A stretch of DNA of 26,972 bases, from positions 1 to 26,972 of the forward strand of contig NZ_CALIXW010000014.1 of assembly GCF_938046015.1 (NCBI RefSeq), written 5' to 3'. This document shows positions 1-7,253 of this stretch, in pieces (positions within the stretch are counted from its first letter, which is position 1; each line of letters begins with the position of its first letter). Both the position numbers and the translations under genes were made by a program. A model generated the notes under the pieces. The model was not told the DNA's origin, did not search any database, and was given only the letters and a program-made list of their open reading frames with translations. This DNA comes from an uncultured Porphyromonas sp. GTDB lineage: Bacteria > Bacteroidota > Bacteroidia > Bacteroidales > Porphyromonadaceae.

Positions 1-309
1 CTTGCAGAGCTCGAGGCTATCGCCGTGGTCGAGGTGAAGAGCGATCTGTGGGTTGGGGCAGCCGAGTTCCTTAGCGTACTCTACAGCACCCTGTGCCATG
101 TAGCGAAGGAGAGTTTGGTTAGCGTACTTGCGTGCGCCACTGGACACCTGAAGGATGACAGGAGACTTCGTTTCAACGACAGCACCGATGATAGCCTGGA
201 GCTGCTCCATGTTGTTGAAGTTGAATGCTGGGATAGCATAGCCACCCTTGATAGCCTTAGCGAACATCTCGCGCGTGTTCACCAGGCCGAGTTCTTTGTA
301 ACTAACCAT
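1..309 (-). CDS. fba: Class II fructose-1,6-bisphosphate aldolase, 5' part only
   Basis: The first 103 codons of a zinc-dependent aldolase that splits fructose 1,6-bisphosphate into dihydroxyacetone phosphate and glyceraldehyde 3-phosphate in the cytoplasm; the rest lies beyond the left window edge. The protein opens MVSYKELGLVNTREMF, then has the class II signatures AIPAFNFNN (about residues 25-33), a SGARKYA segment (57-63), and LHLDHGD (91-97), where the Asp is the catalytic acid/base position and the following His a zinc ligand in this family. The ATG at 307-309 is the only good start and sits about 60 nt downstream of a TATCTTTG promoter box. It is transcribed separately from the HU gene, since hairpins lie between them. 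Truncation is due only to the window edge. Confidence 0.95.
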   Translation of the reverse strand, partial: MVSYKELGLVNTREMFAKAIKGGYAIPAFNFNNMEQLQAIIGAVVETKSPVILQVSSGARKYANQTLLRYMAQGAVEYAKELGCPNPQIALHLDHGDSLELCK

Positions 310-368
310 TGTTGTTATAACTGTTAATCTAGGTTTGACTTCGTAGTTGGACTTCGTTGTCTATACCG

Positions 369-376
369 CAAAGATA
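369..376 (-). promoter_or_regulatory. Bacteroidetes -7 box for fba
   Basis: TATCTTTG read on the minus strand matches the Bacteroidetes primary sigma -7 consensus TAnnTTTG and lies about 60 nt before the fba start. A T-rich stretch just upstream could serve as the -33 region. The leader is AT-rich with no Shine-Dalgarno, as is usual in this phylum. Confidence 0.7.
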
Positions 377-454
377 AGGTAAAAAAGGATACGGCCGTCG
401 CCTTTCCTTAAATTATTCACGAATCTACCTAATCCTTGCTAGTCAGCACAGTAA

Positions 455-497
455 GACGGCTAGCTCTGCGGTCTCGAGAGACGCGGAGCTAGCCGTC
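455..497. terminator. Long hairpin between hup and fba promoter
   Basis: A perfect 12-bp inverted repeat (gacggctagctc at 455-466 and gagctagccgtc at 486-497) with a further gtct/agac pairing inside. It lies downstream of the HU gene and upstream of the fba promoter, so it most likely ends HU transcription; no clear T-run follows on either strand. It is the second of two stacked hairpins after HU. Confidence 0.65.
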
Positions 498-505
498 GCG
501 ATATG

Positions 506-537
506 GCTGCGAGCCACGCTCCGTGGAGCGTCGCAGC
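506..537 (-). terminator. First hairpin after the HU gene
   Basis: gctgcga (506-512) pairs with tcgcagc (531-537), and the interior cgctcc/ggagcg (517-522 with 525-530) extends the stem past a four-base bulge. It begins 10 nt after the HU stop codon. Together with the hairpin at 455-497 it forms a double terminator or a 3' stabilising structure for an abundant mRNA. Confidence 0.6.
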
Positions 538-547
538 ATGAGCTGAC

Positions 548-817
548 TTAAGCGTTCAGGTCGAGAGCTGCGCCAGCCTTGAACTTAACCGCCTTGCGTG
601 CGGGGATCTTGATCTTTGCCTTGGTGGCGGGATTGATGCCTTCGCGAGCGGGCTTATCCTGAACGGAGAAGGTACCGAAGCCTAGGAGAGAGACCTTCTC
701 ACCCTTCTGCAGCTCCTCTGCGACTACTGCTGCGAATGCATCAACAGCCTTGCGAGCCTGTTCCTTGGTCAGACCAGCCTTCTCAGCTACGCCTGCGATG
801 AAATCAGTTTTGTTCAT
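548..817 (-). CDS. hup: HU-family DNA-binding protein
   Basis: An 89-residue histone-like nucleoid protein that binds and bends DNA as a dimer. Start MNKTDFIAGVAEKAG is the classic HU N-terminus. The central LLGFGTFSV (about 44-52) begins the beta arms, and the arm tip PAREGINPAT (56-65) carries the conserved Arg and Asn-Pro that insert into the minor groove, followed by basic KIKIPARKAVKFKAG. I chose the ATG at 815-817 rather than an in-frame TTG two codons upstream, because HU proteins start at this Met. It is monocistronic: a TACATTTG promoter box lies about 105 nt upstream and two hairpins follow. Length fits the family (about 90 residues). Whether it is the main HU paralogue cannot be told from one window. 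Confidence 0.95.
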   Translation of the reverse strand: MNKTDFIAGVAEKAGLTKEQARKAVDAFAAVVAEELQKGEKVSLLGFGTFSVQDKPAREGINPATKAKIKIPARKAVKFKAGAALDLNA

Positions 818-922
818 AAACAACGATCTTATTATAGGTTGGACAAATTGCGTTGCGCCTTGTGCTCTGGCTCGGCCCCTTCCCTACTGGGCGGAGGCCA
901 CTAGACCAGTACTTTGTGTATC

Positions 923-930
923 CAAATGTA
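923..930 (-). promoter_or_regulatory. Probable -7 box for the HU gene
   Basis: TACATTTG on the minus strand matches TAnnTTTG, with a TTG about 22 nt upstream as a possible -33 element. This gives the HU mRNA a long leader of roughly 100 nt. Several other A/T-rich triplets nearby make the exact box less certain than for fba or ddl. Confidence 0.5.
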
Positions 931-1009
931 CTACAAATCTTGGACTATGCAAGCCCTGAGCCGCTTAGGGACTCAAGTGACTGCTCCAGAGGCTAGCTAG
1001 CGGCCTAGC

Positions 1010-3292
1010 CTAGCGGTGCTTCGGCTGCGTCAGATAGCGGAGCTCACCCGCCCCCGTCAGCTCTGCGTGCGTGAGTCTATACTTATTGCTGTACAGCTTA
1101 TTAGCCAGCTGGATCTGGGTAAAATAGTCCCCTCGCTCAGCGCCCGCAGCCCCCTTGGAGATGACGAGCTTAGGCTGCTTGTAGTACTTCGAGTCCAGAT
1201 GGATCGTGATCTTATCAAAGACGGGCGTCGTCAGCGCATAGCTCGTGCTGCCTGGACAATCGGGATAGAAGCCGAGCATACTATAGATGGCCCAGGCGCT
1301 CATCGTACCCGTATCATCATTGCCAGGAATGCCGCTGGGGCTATTGTGGTAGTACTTCTCGAGGAGCTCCTTCGTCAGGCGCTGCGTGCGCCACGCCTCC
1401 TTGGGGAAGTAGGTGAAGAGGTAGGGATAGGCGATGTCCGGCTCATTGGCTGGGTCATAGTTGCCCTGGTCGAAGATCCCCTGTAGCTTAGAGACGAACT
1501 TCTGCTCACCGCCCATCAGCTTGCACAGGCCCTTGATGTCGTGGGGGACAAAGAAGCTATAGTTCCAAGAGTTCCCCTCGTGGAAGCCTGGGTTGGGCTC
1601 GAAGTCACGTCCCAGCGTAGGATTGAAGGGCGTGAGGAACTTGCCATCGGGCAGGATAGGACGCAGCAGCCCCGTCTCCTTATCGTAGTAGTGACGATAG
1701 CCCTGCGCTCTGCGCTCGTAGAGCTGCGCCTCCTTGGTCTTGCCTAGGCTGCGAGCAAACTGCCCCAGATTCCAGTCTGCGATATAGTACTCCAGTGCAT
1801 GGGAGACGGAGTTGTCGAACTTCTCGCGCAGCGGCACGTAGCCTCGGCTCAGGTAGTCATCGTTGTCAGGGCGCAGCAGATTGCTCTTGCCCGGGGTGTC
1901 GGCACCCTTGCGCATGGCCTCATAGGCCAGCTGCACGTCGAAGTCACGGATCCCTCGCTGCCAGGTGTCATTGAGCACGATGATCGAGGGGTCGCCCTCC
2001 ATCGTCATCGTCTCCTGCGAGTAGAGCTCCCACTTCGGGAGCCAGCCCCCCTCCTTATACATATCGAGCATCGTCTGCACCATCGCCAGCTGCTTGCGCG
2101 GATAGAGCAGCGAGAGCAGCGGATGCACGTTGCGGTAGGTATCCCACAGCGAGTAGACGGTGTAGCGGTCGTGCTGCGTCTTGCCCGTCTTGAGACTACC
2201 CATCATCGGGTACTCGCCGTTGACATCCTGCAGGATATTAGGATGGATGAGCAGGTGGTAGAGTGCGGTGTAGAAGACCGTACGCTGCTCCTGGGTCCCG
2301 CCCTCGACCTCGACGACGCGCAGGGCGTCCTCCCACTGCTGCTCGGCAGCTGAGCGCACGGCGGTGAAGTCCAGGCGGGGCTGCTCGGTCTGCAGATTGA
2401 GCAGCGCATTCTCCTCACTGACGAAGGAGACGCCCGTCTGCACGTAGATGACTTCTCCGGGCTGCGTTTGGAAGGAGAACCATACTCCAACGTCATTCCC
2501 GCTCATCTGCTTGCGGTAGTTGGGATAGAGCTTGTAGCGGCCATGATCATGGTCCCACTCAGCCTCTACACCCTGCATCGGGGGCTGCTTCTTCCAGTAG
2601 CCGCTCTGGGGCGCACGGCGGCTGATGCGGATGGCGAAGTACTGGTTGAAGACTGCCTGCGGATTGTAGCAGAAGGTCCCCATCAGCTTGCTCCCCACGA
2701 GCGTCGAGTCGTTGAGGAAGCGTACCGTTGCCCCACTCTCATTCGTCAGCCCCTGCCCGAGGTTCACGAGGATATGGCTCGGGCCGCCCTTGGTGAAGGT
2801 GAAGGCCGTGATCGCCGTACGCGGCGTGGCACTCACCTCAGCACGCACCTGATGCTTGTCGAGGATCGCACTATAGTAGCCCGGGTGAGCACGCTCCGCA
2901 CTCAGGGTCGTCCCGTACTGCGTGTAGTCCACGTTGAGCTGTCCCGTCGAAGCGCTCACGAGGATACTCCCCAGCTCGGGGCAGCCTACCCCACTGAGGT
3001 TGACATGGCTGAAGCCCGTGAAGTACTTGTTGTCCGCCGTATAGGGCGTGCTCCACCAGCGGGCATCCTTGTCATACTTGTTCAGCTCGCCTCCGCCCAT
3101 CACGTTGAATGGGGTGATGCTCATGAGTCCATTAGGCACCACGGCACCGGGATTGGTCGTCCCGAAGTTGCTCGTCCCGATGAAGGGGTTGACTTCATCA
3201 ATGAGTCGGCGCTGCGACTGAGCTGAAGCGCCGAGACTAAGCAGTAGCACGAGCGCTACCGCCCTCACGGGTCGCGTCTTCTGTAGATTCAT
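1010..3292 (-). CDS. Secreted GH92 alpha-1,2-mannosidase-type glycosidase
   Basis: A 760-residue glycoside hydrolase of family GH92, calcium-dependent exo-alpha-mannosidases that trim host high-mannose N-glycans, common in Bacteroidales. An N-terminal signal peptide (basic start, hydrophobic core 10-20, ASA-type cleavage near residue 24) sends it to the periplasm or beyond; there is no lipobox Cys. The mature part opens with VNPFIGTSNFG (34-44), a GH92 N-terminal signature. The C-terminal catalytic domain shows HEGNSWNYSF (571-580), NEPDIAYPYLF (616-626) and GNDDTGTMSAW (657-667), the segments that carry the catalytic Glu and Asp residues in this family. Full length and intact. It has its own promoter and no SusC/SusD partner nearby, so it is not in a visible polysaccharide-utilisation locus. 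Substrate linkage within GH92 is inferred. Confidence 0.93.
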   Translation of the reverse strand: MNLQKTRPVRAVALVLLLSLGASAQSQRRLIDEVNPFIGTSNFGTTNPGAVVPNGLMSITPFNVMGGGELNKYDKDARWWSTPYTADNKYFTGFSHVNLSGVGCPELGSILVSASTGQLNVDYTQYGTTLSAERAHPGYYSAILDKHQVRAEVSATPRTAITAFTFTKGGPSHILVNLGQGLTNESGATVRFLNDSTLVGSKLMGTFCYNPQAVFNQYFAIRISRRAPQSGYWKKQPPMQGVEAEWDHDHGRYKLYPNYRKQMSGNDVGVWFSFQTQPGEVIYVQTGVSFVSEENALLNLQTEQPRLDFTAVRSAAEQQWEDALRVVEVEGGTQEQRTVFYTALYHLLIHPNILQDVNGEYPMMGSLKTGKTQHDRYTVYSLWDTYRNVHPLLSLLYPRKQLAMVQTMLDMYKEGGWLPKWELYSQETMTMEGDPSIIVLNDTWQRGIRDFDVQLAYEAMRKGADTPGKSNLLRPDNDDYLSRGYVPLREKFDNSVSHALEYYIADWNLGQFARSLGKTKEAQLYERRAQGYRHYYDKETGLLRPILPDGKFLTPFNPTLGRDFEPNPGFHEGNSWNYSFFVPHDIKGLCKLMGGEQKFVSKLQGIFDQGNYDPANEPDIAYPYLFTYFPKEAWRTQRLTKELLEKYYHNSPSGIPGNDDTGTMSAWAIYSMLGFYPDCPGSTSYALTTPVFDKITIHLDSKYYKQPKLVISKGAAGAERGDYFTQIQLANKLYSNKYRLTHAELTGAGELRYLTQPKHR

Positions 3293-3332
3293 TCGTATAT
3301 TCTTGTATGTATAGATACGTGTCTGTTAGCTG

Positions 3333-3340
3333 CAAACATA
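3333..3340 (-). promoter_or_regulatory. -7 box for the GH92 gene
   Basis: TATGTTTG on the minus strand fits TAnnTTTG and lies about 40 nt upstream of the GH92 ATG. The leader between is AT-rich. Confidence 0.65.
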
Positions 3341-3783
3341 AGGAAAAGCAGGCAACTATACGGTACGGACGTCTGAGCGAGTAGCGCCGAGGCCGCATCC
3401 ACATCGCAAATTCGGTGCGTAAGCCTTAGGCCTCACTCCCCTCTTAAGCGGAGCACTAAGCCAAGCCAAGGAGCAGTATTCGAGCAAGGGATCAAGCCTA
3501 AGCGAAGGAGCAGACGGTAAGATCTCGGTCAAGCGCACCCAGCGGCGGCGAGCCAGGAGGGGCAGCGAGGTGGGAGCCTTGCCCTAGTTTCGCAAGTGAT
3601 ATCCCTCAGCGGGCTGACTGACGCCCTTTACCTGCTTAACAGACGTCCCTCAGTGCGCTGACTGATATCCCTCACGAGTCCCCACCCTATAGGCTGGCAA
3701 CAGCGGAGCTCAAACCGCAGCACTAGCTTGAGCTAAACTGGAGCGCCAGCGCCTCGCGCCCTCCTCGCAGGGACAGTACGCAA
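3341..3783. other. Intergenic region between tilS terminator and GH92 promoter
   Basis: No convincing gene. The stretch holds one copy of the four-core 22-bp element (listed separately) and a near-identical 14-base direct repeat, aagccaaggagcag at 3463-3476 and aagcgaaggagcag at 3500-3513 (13 of 14 match). The rest is rich in CTAAGC/GCTTAG-like words, seen also in other gaps of this window. A 60-codon minus-strand open frame here shows no recognisable protein features. Confidence 0.6.
3598..3674 (+). repeat. Four-core 22-bp intergenic element, copy A
   Basis: Cores start at 3598 (GATATC), 3620 (GACGCC), 3642 (GACGTC) and 3664 (GATATC), exactly 22 bp apart. Each core is followed by a linker close to CC-TCAG-N4-CTGA-CT; linkers 1 and 3 match fully and linker 2 is degenerate. 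The last core ends in CCTCA. It lies between tilS and GH92, with flanking genes on the minus strand and the element reading plus. Function unknown; see findings. Confidence 0.85.
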
Positions 3784-3822
3784 AAGGGAGAGATCGCCCT
3801 CCATAGAGGCAATCTCTCCCTT
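3784..3822 (-). terminator. Rho-independent terminator of the ddl-tilS operon
   Basis: aagggagagat (3784-3794) pairs with atctctccctt (3812-3822), with a gccct/aggc extension toward the loop. Read on the minus strand the stem is followed by TTTTG. Two smaller hairpins precede it after the tilS stop: a 7-bp stem at 3849-3872 and ggacc/ggtcc at 3873-3888. This is the clear end of the six-gene operon. Confidence 0.85.
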
Positions 3823-3887
3823 ACTTATCTGTAGTATCTAGGGGTAATGAGGCGTTCCCGCGGTGACGCCTCGGACCAAAGAAGGTC

Positions 3888-5267
3888 CTAGCGGACAGCG
3901 GGGGAAAGGCGTAGGCGAAGTATGCGCTGCGTGTGCTCCGTGACTCGGTAGCGACGATCGGCAAGGTGTCCCACGAGCCAAAGCACTTCGTCTCCACGAC
4001 ACAGGAGGAGGGCGGCTTGGCGCTGAGCATGATCGAACTTCCCATCAATGAAGATGCGCCTCAGGAGCTTCTTCCCCTTCATCCCATAGGGGTACAGCAC
4101 ATCGCCCTCACGGCGATGGCGTAGGACGAGGCGCTCAGCACCGAGCGCCTCGTAGTCAAAGGCCGCTTCACCCGCTGCCAAGGGAAAGAACTGCTCGAGG
4201 TCTCGAGGTCGCAGCTCGATCCACCAGCTGAGGCGCTGACCGCTGGGCAAGGTACACACCCCCGCCTCCCCGATCGAGAGTTCCTGCAGATAAGCCTCCT
4301 CCGAGCCCCGCTCACGTGGTAAGATTTCTAGATAGGTCTGCCCGCGCAGTAGCTGATGCGTGGGACTATCGAAGCGTGCCCCAGCGTGTCCCGTATGCAG
4401 CTGCGCCATCACACCACGCACGGTCTCGGAGCTGAAGCCGTAGGGCCTAAGGAGCTCGTAGAGCAGCGTCTCGGGGTACTGCTGCTCGAGGAGCCTCATG
4501 ATATGGATGCCCTGAGGCTCCAGCACCTGCTGACGTAGCTGCTCGACCCGCTCGAGGTAGTAGCATTCGCTCGCTCTGAGGTGCGCAATCGTGCGGGTGG
4601 CTGCCTCGGCGAAGGAGGGATTGAGTTGCTTGAGCAGGGGGATGAGCCTATGTCTAATGAGGTTGCGCTTGTAGCGCGTATCGGCATTGGAGCTATCGCT
4701 GCGGTAGTCCTGCCCTTCGGCAGCTAGGTAGTCGAGGATCAAGGCGCGGGGACAGTCCATCAGTGGGCGGATGATGCCCTCCTCGACCTTGTGATAAGGC
4801 ATGCCGCTGAGGCCACGGATGCCCGTGCCCATAGAGAGATTGAGCAGCAGCGTCTCCACCTGGTCATCAGCATTGTGCGCGACGGCTACGACGCTTGGCT
4901 TAGGGTCTGCGGCGCGCTGCTCGGCGAACCAGCGGTAGCGGAGCTCACGCGCCGCCATCTCGATGGAGATGCCTTGCCCCTGGGCATAGCGCTCGGTATC
5001 GAAGGCCGTGACACGCAGGGCGACGCCCAGTCGACGACAGAGCTCCTCGACGAAGTGCTGGTCGCCCTCACTCTCCTCTGCCCGCAGGCGGAAGTTGCAG
5101 TGCAGGGCTACGAGCCTAGGCCCATAGCCTAGACGCAACATAGCCATCAGCAGAGCGAGCGAATCCGCTCCTCCACTGGTGGCTATGTAGATGCACCCCG
5201 CTGGGGGAAGTAGCTGCTGCTGTCGTAGCGTCAGCTCAACTTGGTCGAGCAGGACATGCTGCAGCAT
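3888..5267 (-). CDS. tilS: tRNA(Ile)-lysidine synthase
   Basis: A 459-residue ATP-dependent enzyme that attaches lysine to C34 of the CAU-anticodon tRNA(Ile), so that it reads AUA and is charged with isoleucine. The N-type ATP pyrophosphatase P-loop is SGGADS (31-36). ALHCNFRLR (54-62) and the AHNADDQVETLLLNL segment follow, both typical of TilS. The C-terminal TilS_C-type domain contains LRHRREGDVLYPYGMKGKK. Full length for the family. It is the last gene of the operon, 24 nt after the zinc-ribbon gene, and is followed by the terminator at 3784-3822. The ATG at 5265-5267 gives the expected N-terminus. This function is normally essential. Confidence 0.96.
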   Translation of the reverse strand: MLQHVLLDQVELTLRQQQLLPPAGCIYIATSGGADSLALLMAMLRLGYGPRLVALHCNFRLRAEESEGDQHFVEELCRRLGVALRVTAFDTERYAQGQGISIEMAARELRYRWFAEQRAADPKPSVVAVAHNADDQVETLLLNLSMGTGIRGLSGMPYHKVEEGIIRPLMDCPRALILDYLAAEGQDYRSDSSNADTRYKRNLIRHRLIPLLKQLNPSFAEAATRTIAHLRASECYYLERVEQLRQQVLEPQGIHIMRLLEQQYPETLLYELLRPYGFSSETVRGVMAQLHTGHAGARFDSPTHQLLRGQTYLEILPRERGSEEAYLQELSIGEAGVCTLPSGQRLSWWIELRPRDLEQFFPLAAGEAAFDYEALGAERLVLRHRREGDVLYPYGMKGKKLLRRIFIDGKFDHAQRQAALLLCRGDEVLWLVGHLADRRYRVTEHTQRILRLRLSPAVR

Positions 5268-5291
5268 AGCGAGCTAGGATACAGCGGCCCG

Positions 5292-6140
5292 CTAGTGCTG
5301 CTGGTGTGCCTCCTCTACCAGCTCGGGATCGACGAGGATACGCCCGCAGTATTCGCAGACGATGATCTTCTTATGGAGCTTGAGGTCTACCTGGCGCTGG
5401 GGGGGGATCTTGTTGAAGCAGCCACCACAGGCATCACGGTCTACGGGCACGACGGCCAGGCCATTGCGTGCCCCCTCACGGATACGAGCGAAGGCATGCA
5501 GCAGGCGCTCCTCGATGTGCTCCTCGAGCTGGAGGGCCGCAGCACGTAGTGCCTCTTCCTCCTGCTTCGTTTCGCTCTTGATGCGAGCTAGCTCCTCCTC
5601 CTTGGCCGCGAGGTCAAGACGGCGCTCAGCGATCGCCTCACCTAGGGCAGCGATACGCTCGGTACGCTGCTGCAGATCGCCTGCGGCCTCGTTGATACGC
5701 TTCTGCGAGAGCTCGATCTCCAGTCCCTGGAATTCGATCTCCTTCGAGAGGTTGTCGTACTCGCGGTTGTTCTTGACGTTATCTAGCTGCTCTTTGTACT
5801 GGGCGATCTTAGCCTCTGCATCCGTGATGCGTGCCTTCTCAGTGGCGACCGCGTTCTTCTGGCGCTTGTTGTCCTCCTCGAGGTGGGCTAGGCGGGTCTC
5901 CATGCCCTCGATCTCGTCCGAGAGATCCTGTACCTCTAGGGGGAGCTCTCCGCGAAGCGTCTTGATATGATCTATCTTCGTGTAGGTCTCCTGCAGGCGG
6001 CTCAGGGCGATCAGCTTATCTGCGACGCCACGATCGGCTGCAGCTGCTGCCGCAGGTGCTTCAGCAGCAGGGCTAGCAGTCTTGGTAGCAGCCGCCTTCT
6101 TTGCTGAGGATGTCTTCTTTGTAGTTTCTTTCGTAGCCAT
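5292..6140 (-). CDS. Coiled-coil protein with C-terminal C4 zinc ribbon
   Basis: A 282-residue protein of the C4-type zinc-ribbon family found across Bacteroidetes; no defined biochemical role. Three parts are visible: an Ala/Lys/Thr-rich low-complexity tail (1-37), a long charged heptad-rich helix (about 40-220) beginning with IDHIKTLRGELPLEVQDL, and a C-terminal zinc ribbon with CGGC (238-241) and CEYC (262-265). Related proteins usually form a long helical hairpin with the ribbon at the end. The ATG overlaps the TAA of the upstream NIF3 gene by one base, which suggests translational coupling and a shared role with NIF3. The N-terminal tail seems longer than in relatives I remember. An RNA- or nucleic acid-binding role is only a guess. 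Confidence 0.88.
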   Translation of the reverse strand: MATKETTKKTSSAKKAAATKTASPAAEAPAAAAAADRGVADKLIALSRLQETYTKIDHIKTLRGELPLEVQDLSDEIEGMETRLAHLEEDNKRQKNAVATEKARITDAEAKIAQYKEQLDNVKNNREYDNLSKEIEFQGLEIELSQKRINEAAGDLQQRTERIAALGEAIAERRLDLAAKEEELARIKSETKQEEEALRAAALQLEEHIEERLLHAFARIREGARNGLAVVPVDRDACGGCFNKIPPQRQVDLKLHKKIIVCEYCGRILVDPELVEEAHQQH

Positions 6141-7249
6141 TATAGTGCTATGACGCTATTTATAGGGTTGGAGTCGATCTCGCTTTGGTAGACCGCAAAG
6201 GTAGCTAATTTCTGTGACAATAGCTCGGTAAAGAGCTGTGCGCTGATGCGTTCGCTCTCGTAGTGGCCCACCGTCGCAAGGATGGGGGCGGACTCGCAGT
6301 CGAAGTAGTCGTTGTACTTCGCCTCTCCTGTGATCAGGATATCTGCCCCAGCTCGGCGCGCCTCGGGCCAGAGGAAGGCCCCAGCGCCACCACAGAGGGC
6401 GACACGCTGGATCTGCCGCGTCGCCTCAGCTCGGCTATAGCGCAGCTGCTCGGTAGCAAAGTAGCGCTTCACCTGGGCAAGGAAGTCACCAAGAGCTACG
6501 GGCTGCGGGAGCTCACCGACAATGCCTGCGCCCGTAGTGCCGCGCGTATCGAGGAGCTGTGTGAAGCTATAGGCGGGGACCTCGTAAGGGTGCGCCTTGA
6601 GGAGAGCTGCCTCCACACGCGCTCTGAGGTGACTGGGCAGCACCAGGCTAAGCCGCTCCTCGGCCTCGTAGTGCAGCGCTCCGAGCTCACCCACGTAGGG
6701 CTGGGCGCCTGCCAAGGGACGGAAGGAGCCTTGGCCCAAGCTGCGCCAGCTGCAGCTGTCGTAGTTCCCTACCCGACCTGCACCCGCTGCCCACAGTGCC
6801 TCTGCCACCGCAGCGGTAGCGGCCTCGGGGACGTAGACCGTGAGCTCCAGTAAGCGGTCGGTCTGGGGAAGAAGGACACGTGGCTGCAGCAGGCCGAAGT
6901 CCTGAGCGAGGCGCCAGTTGAGCCCCTTGGCAGCATTGTCCACCGAGGTGTGCGCTGCGTAAATCGCTAGGTCATGCTTGAGGGCGAAGCGCACGCAGCG
7001 CTCTATATAGGATGAGGTACCGAGGCGCTTGAGCCCCTTGAAGAGCAGGGGATGGTGGGCGATGACGACATTGCAGCCGCGCTCTACGGCCTCCTGAAGC
7101 ACCGCCTCGGTGATATCCACGCAGCAGAGCACCCCGGTGGCGATCGCCTCGGGGTCGCCTACCTGCAGACCGCAGTTGTCATAGCTCTCTTGGAGCGAGG
7201 AGGGGAAGTGCTCCTCGAGCAGCTCCCAGATTTGGGCGACACGTAGCAT
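6140..7249 (-). CDS. NIF3-family dinuclear metal protein
   Basis: A 369-residue member of the NIF3/YbgI family (annotated as GTP cyclohydrolase 1 type 2-like in databases), hexameric proteins with a two-metal site and an unclear role. Metal ligands are visible: H65 and H66 in IAHHPLLFKG, D104 in AAHTSVDNA, and H329 with E333 in GHYESE. The middle section (about 125-235) is the PII-like insert present in the long form of the family. Start at the ATG 7247-7249, 4 nt after the PepSY gene stop. The stop shares a base with the ATG of the zinc-ribbon gene. NIF3 next to this zinc-ribbon protein is a pairing I recall from other Bacteroidetes. Confidence 0.92.
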   Translation of the reverse strand: MLRVAQIWELLEEHFPSSLQESYDNCGLQVGDPEAIATGVLCCVDITEAVLQEAVERGCNVVIAHHPLLFKGLKRLGTSSYIERCVRFALKHDLAIYAAHTSVDNAAKGLNWRLAQDFGLLQPRVLLPQTDRLLELTVYVPEAATAAVAEALWAAGAGRVGNYDSCSWRSLGQGSFRPLAGAQPYVGELGALHYEAEERLSLVLPSHLRARVEAALLKAHPYEVPAYSFTQLLDTRGTTGAGIVGELPQPVALGDFLAQVKRYFATEQLRYSRAEATRQIQRVALCGGAGAFLWPEARRAGADILITGEAKYNDYFDCESAPILATVGHYESERISAQLFTELLSQKLATFAVYQSEIDSNPINSVIAL

Positions 7250-7253
7250 CGTA

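Noticed and set aside
818..823. TTG start two codons before the HU ATG
   Set aside because: HU proteins start at MNKTD/MNKT-like sequence; an ATG is present at the right place.
991..1010. ggctag/ctagcc stem at the GH92 stop codon as a terminator
   Set aside because: Only a 6-bp stem within CTAG-rich sequence and no T-run; too weak to list as a terminator.
2468..3226. Long plus-strand open frame opposite the GH92 gene (252 codons)
   Set aside because: It lies antisense to a clear GH92 protein and shows no family motif. GC-rich codon use keeps the opposite frame open.
3356..3538. 60-codon minus-strand open frame in the tilS/GH92 gap
   Set aside because: Repeat-like DNA, no recognisable features and no fitting promoter or start context.
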